Below, piece after piece: positions 33,698 through 46,658 of a stretch of DNA of 64,000 bases. The notes beneath the pieces are model-generated. The model was not told the DNA's origin. It saw only the letters and a list, made by a program, of their open reading frames with translations, and made no database searches. The position numbers and the translations under genes are program-made. Within the stretch, counting starts at the first letter, position 1. Each line of letters starts with the position of its first letter. Source of the stretch: Clitoria ternatea (taxonomy: Eukaryota; Streptophyta; Magnoliopsida; Fabales; Fabaceae); NCBI GenBank assembly GCA_037962975.1, contig CM075669.1:117444501-117508500 (forward strand), given 5' to 3'.

Positions 33698-34965
33698 TGA
33701 TAAGTCTTGAAAAGACTTAATTATTTCACCTTTTATTTAACATAATTCATTAATTATTGCTTAAGTTTGGCTTTATTATTTAATAATTTGTTAATAATTC
33801 GTATTTTAATTGTTTATTTCAAAAGTGCTTTATTTACGTAAGAAAATGATTTAAAACATTAATTAGTTAAGAGTTTATGATTATTTGTAATTTCATTAAG
33901 CAGCCAACATACAAATGCTAGGCAATTAGTTGTTTATTGGTGCAGGAACAGGTTGTGCTCAAGCTAAGAAGGAAAATCTGAGTGAAATTCCAAAAAAGCC
34001 GAGTGAGATTTCACAAATCCGAGTGAAACTCCAAAAGTACGACTGGGAAATGCTTCAAGACACCGATCGCAACAGGGAACCGAATATTGTATGAAGAACC
34101 CGAGCGAGACTTTAAAAGCACCGATTGAAAAAAGAAGAACCCGAGCGTCAACTTCAGAATACTGATTGAATCATCCACTCGCTCAAGTGAGAGTCAAATT
34201 CGTTCAAGCGAGCAAGTTCGCTCAAGCGTGACTCCAAAACATCACCCCTTGCCCAAGCTTCTCCATAACGCTTAAAGCGAGAAAGCAATACTGCAGTACA
34301 TATTTTGAGCTCGCCCAAGCGAGAGCCCAGTTCGCTCAAGCGTGAAGGTAGTTATTTAAAACACTGATTGTTCCCTTCAGAAGACACTCGGCACCAGTGC
34401 TGTTTCCTGTTGCCTTTTCTCCTACTTCTGTACCTTAGTAATTTAAGTGTTGAGCTGTTATTAGTTAGTGCTGCGCTGTGATTAGCTAATGATGAACTAT
34501 AATTTGTTAAGAGCTGAGCTGTAATTAGTTAGTTATTCCGAAATTATGTAATTAGTTAGTTAGTTTAATTATTAACTTATCTTTCTTAGTGATTAGTTAA
34601 GTTAGTTAGTTAGTTAGATGTCTATATATATATGCTCTGTAACTGACATAAAAACAGAGACATAACCAGAGAACAGAGCATACATTAACATGATTCATTT
34701 TTTCATTTTTCCATCTTTCTACTTTATTTATCTCTCTAAATCCTCTCCTCCATGACGTTCCACATTCCTTCGATGGAGTTCTGAATCCCTAAGGTTGGGA
34801 TTGTGAAGGTTAGCAATGGAATCTTGAAGCTGTGAGTGAGGAAATCAACTTCTAGATCCTAAGGCGAACAAGCAGAGGAGTGGATCTGTTTTGCTGGATT
34901 GACAAATCCAGATCTGATGAAGAACTTCGTCAGTGAGGAATCATGGTTGAAGCTTAGGTAACTTC
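33698..34965 (+). repeat. 5' LTR of element B, left part
   Basis: It matches 61782-63092 of the 3' LTR. It contains phased CCGAGTG heptamers (33978, 33999, 34019, 34039), CGCTCAAGCG dyads, a TATA-like run at 34623-34632 and runs of TTAGTTAG. It is interrupted after ACTTC (34961-34965) by copia element 3. Confidence 0.92.
34180..34342 (+). repeat. CGCTCAAGCG dyads in LTR B
   Basis: Starts are 34180, 34201, 34219, then 34250/34269 (decayed) and 34312/34333. Spacings are 21, 18, 19 and 21 bp. The 3' LTR copy is 62264-62426 (62264, 62285, 62303 and 62396/62417). Confidence 0.85.
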
Positions 34966-35189
34966 TGTATTTTTATGTTAATGTAGGTTTTGATAATGAC
35001 ACAACAAATGAAGAATGTTATCAAGCGAATTAATTATGTTGATGATGAAAATGATTCAAGACATTTAAAGAAGCTTAAATCAAGTGAGAATTAATCATCA
35101 AAGTGCCTAAGGTTCTAAAAGAACAAAGCCATACGCATTTATTTAGCAAAGGAACAAAAAGCACATAGAAAATGAAGGAACAGCTTGAT

Positions 35190-35354
35190 GAATCGATTCA
35201 GCCATAAGCTTGAATCGATTCATGCGTTTAAAGTGCACCCAGGATTCCATTTTACAAGATTGAATCGATTCCTCCCTACCTTGAATCGATTCATGCGCTA
35301 AAAATTGCACAGAAACACTAAATGAATCAATTCTTTTATGAAATGAATTGATTC
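35190..35354 (+). repeat. paired GAATCGATTC dyads in LTR 3
   Basis: Three pairs start at 35190/35212, 35262/35283 and 35324/35345. Spacing is 22, 21 and 21 bp; pair distance is 72 and 62 bp. The third pair is decayed (GAATCAATTC, GAATTGATTC). The 3' LTR copy is 42326/42348, 42398/42419 and 42460/42481. Confidence 0.93.
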
Positions 35355-35535
35355 ATTCAGTTCAAATGATTCTGGAACGTTCAGTCAAAATGCGTTACAA
35401 CCTAGAAACGCAAATTGGGAGCCTCAGATAGCATTTCATGAATAATGCTCCATTAAGCAGACAAAAACAAGTCCCATTACGCAATTTATGGATCGAAGGG
35501 AATTCTTTAATTGCAAAGAAGCTATGCCTTGACAT

Positions 35536-35543
35536 TATAAATA
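35536..35543 (+). promoter_or_regulatory. LTR 3 TATA box
   Basis: TATAAATA in ACATTATAAATAGG lies about 180 bp after the dyad array. The same box is at 42672-42679 in the 3' LTR. Confidence 0.7.
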
Positions 35544-36425
35544 GGAGAAGAGTTGAAGGCATTAAGCACACCAAGCATTTGAAGCATTTCCATTTGCTTT
35601 ATTCCCCCTCCATTCTCTTGCTCTTCTTCTTGCTCTCTTTATTCTTGATTGGCATATTTCTTGAAGTTATTTTTGAGAGTTAATTTGTGGGGAAATTATA
35701 TTGTGTAATTAATTTGCATATCCTCTCCTTGAGAGTTATTACTTTGTGAAAACTTTAACTTGTATATCCACTCTATTAAGAGAGTTTCCTTGTACACTCA
35801 AACACCAAACATACTAGAATCTTTGGGTTGGGGTTTTCAACCTTATAATTGTGAGATTGGGTGGGGTGCCCTTGTACTTGTGAGGATTGGATTCTTGAGT
35901 GCGGGACACTAGGAAGTCGTAATTGCTCAAAGTTGTTTCTCTAATCTACAATAGTGGAAATCCTCTAAGTGGGTTGCTTAGAGGCGAGACGTACACCGGC
36001 GTGGTGGAACTCGTATATATCGGTTTGCAAATCTCTCTTCCCTTAAACTCATTTAATTTGTGAACTTAAGTTGCTTGCTTGATTTATTGTTTCATTAACT
36101 TGGACTTAGTGCATGTTATACTAAGTTGCAAACTATTTTGATTAACATTGTTGAACTTGACTTTTAGTAACACTCTGTTATTTATCTTTCTAAAAGTCTC
36201 ACAAATTGCTTTGTGGTTAATTTGATTCTATAGCTTGATTATTACTTAGACCTTTTAAGTACTTATTATCTTGATTTGTGCATAATTTGTTATCACTTGC
36301 TATTAAGCTTATCATCTTCAATAAACATAGTAACTAAAGAATCAATTTCAAAAGCATTCAAAGTAAATTTTTTAATACTCAATTCATCCCCCCTCTTGAG
36401 TAATTGAGGCCACTTGGTTAACAAG

Positions 36426-36437
36426 TGGTATCAGAGC
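36426..36437 (+). other. primer-binding site of copia element 3
   Basis: TGGTATCAGAGC lies two bases after the 5' LTR. It complements initiator-Met tRNA. Confidence 0.95.
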
Positions 36438-36479
36438 TTGACTCTTGGTAGATCAAGCTTAACAGCTTCAAGAGAACAA

Positions 36480-38150
36480 ATGGCCTCAACCTCATATAAC
36501 ATGTTTCCCGAGGGTGGTGCTACAAATTGACCTCCCGCTTTTAATGGTGAGGGTTACGCTTTTTGGAAAGCAAGAATGAAAATTTTTGTGCAATCAATCG
36601 ACTTGAAAGTATGGAATGCTATTGAAAATGGTCCTTTTGTACCTATGCATACTGTTAATGATAAACAAATTGAAAAACCTATGGATGAGTGGACTAGTGA
36701 GGAAGAGAAGAAAGTACAATATAATTATAAAGCAAAAAATCTTATCACTTCAGCCCTAGGTCCCGATGAGTTCTTTAGAATAATTACATGTAATTCTGCT
36801 AAGGAAATGTGGGACACCCTTCTAGTAACTCATGAAGGAACTAATGATGTTAAGGATTCAAAAATTAGCAATTTAACTAGCCAATATGAAAGTTTTAGAA
36901 TGAATCCAAATGAATCTATTCTAGAACTTCAAAAGAGATTTACTTTGATCATTAATCATGTTATTACTCTTGGCAAATCTTATACTAACAAGGAACTTAT
37001 CCACAAAGTTCTAAAAAGTCTTACTAGGGAATGGCAACCTCTTGTTACGGCCATTAAGCAATCTCCCAACATAAATGAAATGTCTCTTGCCACTTTGTTT
37101 GGGAAACTACAAGAACAAGAACAAGAGTTGAAAGACTTAAAACAAGCGGAGGAAGAAGAAAAAGTCTCAAAGAAGAAAGGGCTAGCTCTCAAAGCTACCT
37201 CAATCATTGAAGAAGATTCTGAGAGTGAAGTTGATGAGGATGAAGAGCTAGGACTATTTGTGAAGCGTTTTGGAAGGCTCATGAGAAACAAAAAATTCCA
37301 AAAGAGCTTCTCTTCTAAAGGTAAGAAATTCATTCCTAAAGAAAATTCTACTTCACCTACTTGTTTTGAATGTGGTAAGGAAGGACACTTCAAGATGGAT
37401 TGTCCAAATCTAAAGAAGAAAAACAAAGACAAAAGAACTAAGAGAATAGCATATATAGCATGGGATGAAAATAAGATAAGTAGCTCGGATGAATCGGAGA
37501 ATGAAGAAGCAAACCTTTGTCTCATGGCCAATCACCAAGATGAAGAAGATGAGGTAAACTTTCATGACTTAGATAAGGAAGAATTACTTGATGCCCTTGA
37601 AGATTTGTATGGTAAATTTTACAAAAGTCTCTAATAAGCTTAAATTGTCTAGAAAAACAAGTGATACTCTAGAAATGCATCTCATGGAAGTATGTAAAGA
37701 AAATGAATGTTTAAAAGAAGAGCTAGAAAATAACCAAGCATGCTCTAAGAATAAACCTTGTGAATTTGCTAAAAAATGCATTGATCTAGAAACCAAGGTC
37801 TTAGACTTGAATAAAACATTAGAAAAATTTACAAATGGTAGAGAAATTTAAATGCACTTCTTGGAAAACAACGTTGCATGTTTAACAAAACGGGACTAGG
37901 ATATAATCAAGGATCACATGCTCACAAGAAGGACAAACATTACAAAAATTTCTTTGTGCCATCTAGTAAATCATCTACACCATTTGTGAAATGTAATCAT
38001 TGTGGTCTTAAAGGTCAGAACTCTTATAATTGCAATGTTAGAAGATTAGGACCAAAAGTAGTGAGAAAAGTATGGGTTCCTAAGGGAACATTTTCACAAA
38101 CTAACCTACAAGGACCCAACATAAAATGGGTACCAAGCTCTCTAACTTGA
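36480..38150 (+). pseudogene. copia gag of element 3, broken
   Basis: ATG 36480 (MASTSYNMFPEGG) is followed by TGA at codon 17 (36528-36530). The frame is then open to 37634 and covers the capsid (FVQSIDLKVWNAIENGP, and the LTREWQPLVTAIKQ block) and the knuckle CFECGKEGHFKMDC (about 37362). Frame changes lie near 37615 and 37845. The second knuckle, CNHCGLKGQNSYNC (about 37992), has Gln where His is expected. It ends at SLT-TGA (38148-38150), the same end as in element 2. Gag packages element RNA. Confidence 0.9.
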
Positions 38151-38174
38151 ATTGTTTTGTAGGTATGTTTTAAG

Positions 38175-41100
38175 GCAAGTAACACCCATTGGTACTTGGA
38201 TAGTGGGTGTTCTAAACATATGACGGGAGATAGAAGTAAGTTTATATCACTTACTCCACGAAACAAAGGATTTGTTACTTATAGAGATAACACAAAGGGA
38301 AGAATACTTGGAATCGGAAATGTTGGTAAAAATTCTTCTACCTCCATAAATGATGTATTATATGTTGAAGGACTAAAACACAACTTGCTTAGTATTAGTC
38401 AATTATGTGATAAGGGCTATAAAATTATTTTTGAATCAAATGGTTGCATAATTGAATATAAGCTAAACAAGGAGATAAAGTTCATTGGTCAAAGAGTAGA
38501 TAACATTTACATGATTAATCTAGATTGTCTTGCTTCAAATGATGTGCAATGCTTCATAACTAAAGAGGATGAATCATGGCTATGGCATAGAAGAATTGCT
38601 CACATTCATGTAGACCATTTAAATAAACTTGTTTCAAAAGATTTAGTTATTGGTTTACCAAAATTGAAATTTGAAAATAAATTATGACGCTTGTCAAAAA
38701 GGAAAACAAGTAAAGGCTTCTTTTCAAGCAAAAAACATTGTTTCAACAACTAGACCTTTACAACTTTTACATATGGATTTATTTGGACCTTCAAAAATCA
38801 AAAGTTTTGGTGGCAACTATTATGGTCTTATGATTGTAGATGATTACTCTAGATATACATGGACATTATTTCTTACTCATAAACATGAAGCATATCATGC
38901 ATTTAAGAAACTTGCCAAGATCATCCAAAATGAACAAAATTTGAAAATAGCATCCATTCGAATGGATCATGGGGGAGAATTTGAAAACCAATCTTTTGAA
39001 AAGTTTTGTGAAAAGTTTGGCATTGAACATAATTTTTCGGCTCCAAGAACTCCACAACAAAATGGAGTAGTTGAAAGGAAAAATCGATCTTTAGTGGAGC
39101 TCACAAGAACTATGTTAAATGAAAATAATATTTCAAAACACTTTTGGGCCGATGCGGTAAATACCGCTTGCCATGTGATGAATCGTTGCTTAATAAGGCC
39201 TATATTAAAGAAAACCCCCTATGAACTTTATAAAGGACGAAAGCCAAATATTTCTTACTTTCACATTTTTGGATGCAAATGCTTTGTCTTAAACAATGGA
39301 AAGGAAAATCTTGGCAAATTTGATGCAAAATCTGATGAAGCAATTTTCTTAGGTTATTCATCTACAAGTAAAGCATATAGACTCTTTAACAAACAAACTT
39401 ATACAATAGAAGAGTCCATACATGTTAAATTTGATGAACTTAACCAAAATCCTCCGAGAAAGGAAGATGATGATCTTGTAGGTACCTTCCAAGAAATAAA
39501 CTTGGAAGATAAAGAAGAAGCCAACAATGAAGGAGCTACAACACAACTTGATAACCAACAAGATTGGGTAATTTTAAAGGACCATCCTTTGGACAAAATC
39601 ATTGGAGAAATAACCAAAGGGGTAAGTACTCGAAATGCCATTAGAAATGCATGCAATCACTCAGCTTTTGTATCTCAAATTGAACCCAAAAATATTGATG
39701 AAGCCATTATTGATGAACATTGGATGTTGGCTATGCAAGAAGAATTAAACCAATTTGAAAGAAATGAAGTTTGGGAACTTGTGCCAAGACCCAATGACCA
39801 TCTAATAATAGGTACCAAATGGATTTTTAGAAATAAGTTAGATGAAAATGACATAATAACAAGAAATAAAGCTAGACTAGTTGCAAAGGGATATAATCAA
39901 GAAAAGGGAATAGATTATGAAGAAACATATGCTCCCATAGCTAGGTTAGAAGCCATTAGATTATTGTTAGCTTTTGCATGTTGTATGGATTTTAAACTTT
40001 ATCAAATGGATGTCAAAAGCGCTTTTCTAAACAGCTTTATTCAAGAAGAAGTGTATGTAGATCAACCTCCTGGTTTTGAAAATCATAAATTTCCAAACCA
40101 TGTCTTTAAATTGAGAAAAGCTTTATATGGTTTAAAACAAGCTCCAAGAGCTTGGTACAAAAGACTTAGTAAATTCCTTCTAGAAAATAATTTTGAAAGA
40201 GGAAAGGTTGATACTACACTATTTATAAAACGCAAAAATAATGACATTCTTTTGGTACAAGTTTATGTTGATGATATAGTATTTGGTGCTACTAATGAAA
40301 ATCTTTGTCAAGAGTTTGCCAAAATTATGCAAGATGAGTTTGAAATGTCCATGATGGGAGAACTCACCTTCTTCCTTGGATTAAAAATAAAACAAACAAG
40401 TGAAGGAACGTTCATTAGTCAAACAAAGTATTGTAAAGAACTACTCAAAAGGTTTGAAATGGACAAGGCAAACGAAATAGCAACACCCATGAGTACATCT
40501 TGCTATTTAGACAAAGATGAGAAGGGTAAGGACGTTGGAATAACTAAATACCGAGGTATGATTGGTTCATTACTCTATTTGACAGCTAGTAGGCCTGATA
40601 TTATGTTTGCGGTATGCATGTGTGCTAGATATCAAGCATGTCCTAAAGAATCACATCTCACTACCGTAAAAAGAATTTTGAAATATCTTGTGGGTACTCA
40701 AAATGTTGGTTTATGGTATCCCAAAGGCGTTGAATGTAATCTTTTAGGATATTCTGATTCTGACTTTGCGGGTTGTAAACTTGATAGAAAAAGTACTAGT
40801 GGCACATGTCATTTACTTGGTAGTTCCCTTGTTTCTTGGCATAGCAAGAAGCAAGCAAGTGTTGCATTATCAACAGCTGAGGCAGAATATGTAGCAGCCG
40901 GTAGTTGTTGTGCTCAAATTCTTTGGATGAGACAACAACTTCTTGACTTTGGTGTTGTTTTAATCAAAGTACCTATTAAATGTGACAACACTAGTGCTAT
41001 AAATATCTCTAAGAATCTGGTCATGCATTCTAGGACCAAACACATTGAAATAAGACATCATTTCATTAGAGACCATGTTTTGAAAGGAGATTGTGTACTT

Positions 41101-41208
41101 GAATATGTTGAAACTTCAAAACAATTGGCGGACATTTTTACAAAACCCCTTCCAAAAGACTAATTTATAAATATTAGAAGGGAATTAGGAATTCTGGAAA
41201 TTGCCTAA
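38175..41208 (+). pseudogene. copia pol of element 3, nearly intact
   Basis: The frame follows gag in phase after a short stretch containing the gag TGA and a further TAG. Protease (HWYLDSGCSKHMTGD, about 38190), pre-integrase block (WLWHRRIAHIH, about 38578) and CDACQKGK-type residues at about 38690 are separated by one frame change near 38680. After it, 830 codons are open: integrase (MDLFGPS 38773, MDHGGEFEN about 38965, VVERKNRS 39070), RT (YVDDIVFG, about 40263) and RNase H (STAEAEY, about 40870). The second integrase Asp motif has Met before Asp in place of the usual Thr. A TAA at 41161-41163 removes the last 15 codons. Confidence 0.92.
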
Positions 41209-42086
41209 TTGACTTATTTTATCACACTTTCTTACTCTCTTAACATATTTTTGCAAATCTTTAACTCATCTTTTCCATAAAATTTTCATTTCCTTGAACA
41301 TAATGCCTTATTTTGTGATATATATACAATATTTGAAGAAAATTTATACTCACAATTACAATAATCAAATCACTTGTCTTATTTAAGACCCCATGGAGTC
41401 CCCATTTATTTAAACATATATTGACACAAAGATAATCTCCTATATACCACATGGATCTCAAAAATAAATGGCAAATGACCTTTTGATTTTCTTGACTTTC
41501 TTGTGCAACAAAATCATTGGCAACTTGCAAAATCTAAATCCTTGTATAAATCCCTCACAAAACACTCATCTAACAACATGATTCTTTTAACTTGCGTAAA
41601 AAGAGCTAGATGAAACAATTCCCATGAAACCTTGTGTACCTACATGCTTTGAATGATTTCGTGATATATGTTGCATATGTTAGGAGGAACAATTGACATA
41701 TTACTTCAAAATGTATGCACCTTTCCTTAAGTGGTATATAATTATATTTGATAATATCTAAGGAAGTCTTTTTGATGATGCCAAAGGGGGAGAGAAATAC
41801 ATACATTTAAAAGGGGAGAGACCTTATTAAGGGGGAGAGACCTTTTATATATAAGAAAGGAGGAGTATGTAAATCAATGTGTGTATCCATTGCATAAGAA
41901 AAGGGGAGCCCTTAATATATTGCTTCTCACATGATCCTTGATCTTAAATACTCTCTTGATTTCTTGTGCCTATGATTTCATAAACATATGGTATCAAATT
42001 GTATGTGAAAGGGGGAGTCTTTCTTACAATATATTTGAATTGTTGTGAACTAACACCCCAAGAGACAAGCATTTGTTGTCATCATC
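41209..42086 (+). other. 3' noncoding region of element 3 with multiple purine tracts
   Basis: About 880 bp without the env-like ORF present in elements 1 and 2. Several PPT-like runs occur: AAAGGGGGAGAGAAA near 41785, AAAAGGGGAGAGA near 41809, AAGGGGGAGAGA near 41829, AAAAGGGGAG near 41900 and GAAAGGGGGAG near 42007. Confidence 0.7.
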
Positions 42087-42100
42087 AAAAAGGGGGAGAA
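42087..42100 (+). other. PPT of copia element 3
   Basis: AAAAAGGGGGAGAA, directly before the 3' LTR. Confidence 0.95.
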
Positions 42101-43567
42101 TGTATTTTTATGTTGATGTAGGTTTTGATAATGACACAACAAATGAATAATGTTATCAAGCGAATTAATTATGTTTGATGATGAAAATGATTCAAGACAT
42201 TTAAAGAAGCTTAAATCAAGTGAGAATTAATCATCAAAGTGCCTAAGGTTCCAAAAGAACAAAGCCATACGCATTTATTTAGCAAAGGAACAAAAAGCAC
42301 ATAGAAAATGAAGGAACAGCTTGATGAATCGATTCAGCCATAAGCTTGAATCGATTCATGCGTTTAAAGTGCACCCAGGATTCCATTTTACAAGATTGAA
42401 TCGATTCCTCCCTACCTTGAATCGATTCATGCGCTAAAAATTGCACAGAAACACTAAATGAATCCATTCTTTTGTGAAATGAATTGATTCATTCAGTTCA
42501 AATGATTCTGGAACGTTCAGTCAAAATGCGTTACAACCTGGAAACGTAAATTGGGAGCCTCAGATCGTATTTCATGAATAATGTTCCATTAAGCAAACAA
42601 AAGCAAGTCCCATTACGCAATTTATGGATCGAAGGGAATTCTTTAATTGCAAAGAAGCTATGCCTTGACACTATAAATAGGAGAAGAGTTGAAGGCATTA
42701 AGCACACCAAGCATTTGAAGCATTTCCATTTGCTTTATTCCCCCTCCATTCTCTTGCTCTTCTTCTTGCTCTCTTTATTCTTGATTGGCATATTTCTTGA
42801 AGTTATTTTTGAGAGTTAATTTGTGGGGAAATTATATTGTGTAATTAATTTGCATATCCTCTCCTTGAGAGTTATTACTTTGTAAAAACTTTAACTTGTA
42901 TATCCACTCTATTGAGAGAGTTTCCTTGTACACTCAAACACCAAACATACTAGAATCTTTGGGTTGGGGTTTTCAACCTTGTAATTGTGAGATTGAGAGA
43001 TTGGGTGGGGTGCCCTTGTACTTGTGAGGATTGGATTCTTGAGTGTGGGACACTAGGAAGTCGCAATTGCTCAAAGTTGTTTCTCTAATCTACAATAGTG
43101 GAAATCCTCTAAGTGGGTTGCTTAGAGGCGAGACGTACACCGGCGTGGTGGAACTCGTATATATCGGTTTGTAAATCTCTCTTCCCTTAAACTCATTTAA
43201 TTTGTGAACTTAAGTTGCTTGCTTGATTTATTGTTTCATTAACTTGGACTAAGTGCATGTTATACTAAGTTGCAAACTATTTTGATTAACATTGTTGAAC
43301 TTGACTTTTAGTAACACTCTTTTATTAATCTTTCTAAAAGTCTCATAAATTGCTTTGTGGTTAATTTGATTCTATATCTTGATTATTACTTAGACCTTTT
43401 AAGTACTTATTATCTTGATTTATGCATAATTTGTTATCACTTGCTATTAAGCTTATCATCTTCAATAAACATAGTAACTAAAGAATCAATTTCAAAAGCA
43501 TTCAAAGTAAATTTTTTAATACTCAATTCATCCCCCCTCTTGAGTAATTGAGGCCACTTGGTTAACA
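42101..43567 (+). repeat. 3' LTR of copia element 3
   Basis: 1467 bp, partner of 34966-36423, followed by the duplicated ACTTC. A short insertion (GATTGAGA) near 42990 accounts for most of the length difference. Confidence 0.95.
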
Positions 43568-44100
43568 ACTTCCAGCTTTCTAACTAGTTCAGGCCTAATC
43601 AATTTAGGTGAATAGTTAGAGTTCAACCTCTAATTTCGTATTAGATTCTTAGGTTAATTGAGCACTTAAGGAATTAAGGTCCAATGCTTAAGGATTAGTG
43701 TTTTTCACCTAAGGAATTAGGGAATAACCACAAGCGGATTGTCCTCTGGATTATGAAGTTTGATTATACTTTAATTGCATGTTTCTTGATGAATTTGGGA
43801 ACCGAAGCAATCCTGACCTATTTTCTATTAATCACCTTTCACATTTCATCTTAACACTGTTTCTGGAAATACAAAAACAACTAAAAAACATTAAAACAAC
43901 AAAAACCGAATGAACTTTCTGTGCCTTGTGTTGGTTCAGCTTGTACTAGTCTGAGATTGAGGTATTTACCATAATTCCTGTGAGACGATCAAATATACTA
44001 CAATTTTAATGACTGGTGCGCTTGCCAAAGTATAAATCTGAGAGTCACATTTTTAACCAAGATTTTCACACCAAGTTAATGACTCAGAGATTTAGCATCA
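43568..44100 (+). repeat. 5' LTR of element B, right part
   Basis: It resumes at ACTTCCAGCTTTCTAAC and matches 63087-63619. It ends TTTAGCATCA, directly before the PBS region. Confidence 0.92.
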
Positions 44101-44106
44101 AGTTAA

Positions 44107-44124
44107 TGGCGCCGTTGTCGGGGA
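44107..44124 (+). other. primer-binding site of element B
   Basis: TGGCGCCGTTGTCGGGGA resembles the complement of the tRNA-Asp 3' end used by Athila-type elements. One base differs from the site of element C (48165-48182). Confidence 0.85.
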
Positions 44125-44283
44125 TTGTTGAGTAATATCAACAATCCTTGGACCGGTACTAGACTGAACCGTTTACTTTTATTTGCATTTAGTACGTAGT
44201 TTGATTTTTGTTTTTAGTAGTAGTAGTTGTTTGTTTTCGTGTAGTCGTAGCTGTGAATTGTTCTTTTGTTTAACATTTGTTGT

Positions 44284-46658
44284 ATGCAGTCAAGGAATAG
44301 AGGAGAGCCTTTCTTCTTTGATCCTGATATCGATTTGTTAGAACGTAAACTGAGAAAAGAGAAAAAGCAAAAAGAACAAAAAGAAATGGAACAGAGAAGA
44401 GTTACACTAGGTGACTACTCCCCGCCGACTGAAGAAGGATCGCAATCTAGCATCCTTAGGCCACCGATTGCAGCTAATAATTTTGAACTTAAACCAGCTT
44501 TACTGCAATTGGTAAGGAATGAATAGTTCGGAGGAAGTGAGGTTGAGGATCCAAATTTGCATCTAGCAACCTTCCTCCAAATTTGTGATACAGTAAAAAT
44601 GAACGGAGTCCCTGAAGAGGCAATTCGACTGAGATTGTTTCCGTTTTCTCTAAGGGACCGAGCGAAAGCCTGGTTGCAGAGTCAACCGAGAGACAGTATT
44701 TCCACTTGGGAGGACTTGCAAAGAAAATTTTTGATTAAGTACTTTCCTCCTTCTAAATATGCGAAGCTGCGCAATGAAATCACGTGTTTCCAACAAAGAG
44801 AAGGTGAATCCTTAATGGAAGCATGGGATAGGTATAAAGAGAGTTTGAGGAGATGTCCTCATCATCAAATCTCTGATGTGCAGCAAGTCACTATTTTCTA
44901 TAATGGTGTCAGGCCAGCTACCAGGGTCCTGATTGATGCCTCGGCTGGAGGCTCATTAACAACTAAAACTGTAGAAGAAGCCATAGAGCTGATTGACGTT
45001 ATGGCTTCTAATGAATGTCTGATTAGTGAGAGGAGCCAAGTCCCTAAGAGAGGGATATTAGAACTAGAAGCACAAGATGCTTATCTGGCTCAGAGTAAGC
45101 TGATGACTCAGGCTTTGGAGAAACTAAGCATACAGATTTCAGAACTCCAAAAGCCGAGTCAAGTTTCTATGATAAGTTGTGACTTTTATGGTGGAGACCA
45201 TGAAAATGGAATGTGTGATCCAAATGTGCCTGCCAAGCAAGTGAACTATATGGGGCAGCAACAATATCAAAGGAATTATCCTTCTAATTCCTTTAATCCT
45301 AATTACAGGAATCACCCCAATTTTTCCTGGCAGAAAGGTCCACATTTGAATCAGAACATCCCACAAAATCAACCCACAAATAGACCACAACAACCATCTC
45401 ACCCTCCTATTAAAGAAAAGTCAGAACTTGAGAATGTACTTTCTCAGTTCATCCAGGCCACTCAGGCCAGTTTTAAAAATCAGGAAGCGTCTATAAGAAA
45501 TCTAGAAAATCAAGTCGGACAGCTTTCTAAGCAATTAGCTGAGAGGCAAGCAGGCAATTTTCTTGGAGATACCGAGGTAAATCCAAGGGAACATTGCAAA
45601 GCTATAACCACTAGGAGTGGAAAAATTCTTTCTCCACCTCCGAATCAGGAAATAAGCTCAGAAAAAGATAAAGAAAAAGAAATAGTGCAAGAAACTGAGC
45701 AGGTTAATAATGAAGCTGAAAATGAAAATAAAACAGAAAAAGAAAAAGAAAATAAAGTCCACCAAAAGGAAAAGAAAAAGGTTGATCTGATTCTGGAGGA
45801 AGCTTCTAAGCTGACTCCTGAAAAACTGAGGAATGCTCCATTTCCACACAGGTTTAAAAAGCAAATAGAAGAGCAAAAGTTTGCTAGGTTCTTAGATCTA
45901 TTCAAGAAACTTCACATAAATATCCCTTTTGCCGAGGCATTGCAGGAGATGCCTTCCTATGCAAAATTTTTGAAAGAGCTGTTGTCTAAGAAGAGGAAGC
46001 TTAAGGGGGATGAAATGATTGCTCTCACTCAAGAGTGCAGTGCAATCATCCAAAAGAAACTTCCTCAAAAGCTAGAAGATCGTGGATCTTTTACAATACC
46101 ATGTGCAATTAGGGATATTCATGTAGGAAGTGCTCTTTGTGACCTAGGAGCTAGTATAAATTTGATGCCTCTATCTTTGATGAAAAAATTGGGAATTAAT
46201 GACCTGTAACTAACTCGCATGTCTTTGCAGTTGGTTGACAGGTCCATTAAATATCCCCAAGGGATGCTGGAAGACCTGTTAGTTAAGGTAGATAAATTTA
46301 TCTTCCCAGCAGATTTTATAGTGTTGGATATGGAGGCTGATCGAGAAATTCCTTTGATCTTAGGCAGACCCTTTCTAGCTACAAGCAGAGCATTGATTAA
46401 TATAGAAAAGGGTGAACTCATACTGAGAGTTCAGGAGGAGCAAGTAACTTTTAATGTCTTTAATTCCATGAAACATCCGGCTGAAAAGATGGATTGCTTA
46501 ATGATTGAAGAAATTAAAAGTTACAAGACTCCAATACTTTTAAAAACTGAAGAAGAGGTCTTACGAACCTTTTTGGAGGATGACTTTGACTCCGAGACTG
46601 AGGAGTTAAATGACTCTCACTCAGAAATGTTGAACCTACTGGAAGTATTGGAAGTAGG
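44284..46658 (+). pseudogene. Athila-like gag-protease of element B, 5' part of split gag-pol
   Basis: ATG 44284 (MQSRNRGEP). The capsid part has FELKPALLQLV, RLFPFSLRDRAKAWLQS and FLIKYFPPSKYAKLRNEI. In-frame TAG at 44524-44526 and TAA at 46207-46209 break it. The knuckle at about 45178 reads CDFYGGDHENGMC, with Tyr in place of the second Cys. A Lys/Glu-rich linker lies at about 45660-45790. The protease motif ALCDLGASINLMPLS (about 46132) is the DLGA form found in Athila elements. The frame is cut at 46658 by element C and resumes at 53998 in register (after the GTAGG duplication). Confidence 0.88.

Larger units (their letters stand above)
34966..36423 (+). repeat. 5' LTR of copia element 3
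   Basis: TG...CA ends. It holds the dyad array (35190-35354), a TATA box (TATAAATA, 35536-35543) and a 3' part ending CCCCCTCTTGAGTAATTGAG...TTAACA. Confidence 0.95.
34966..43567 (+). mobile_element. Ty1/copia Sire-type element 3, full length, no env-like ORF
   Basis: LTRs 34966-36423 (1458 bp) and 42101-43567 (1467 bp) both start TGTATTTTTATGTT and end CTTGGTTAACA. A perfect duplication ACTTC is at 34961-34965 and 43568-43572. PBS, gag, pol and PPT are in order. The uninterrupted target is seen at 63087-63099 in the 3' LTR of element B, which confirms the insertion site. The LTRs differ at few positions plus a short insertion. It lacks the extra 3' ORF of elements 1 and 2. Confidence 0.95.

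Noticed and set aside
36980..37531. A 183-codon minus-strand frame
   Set aside because: It is the antisense shadow of the Glu/Lys-rich part of copia gag (element 3); it encodes Ser/Phe-rich low-complexity sequence.
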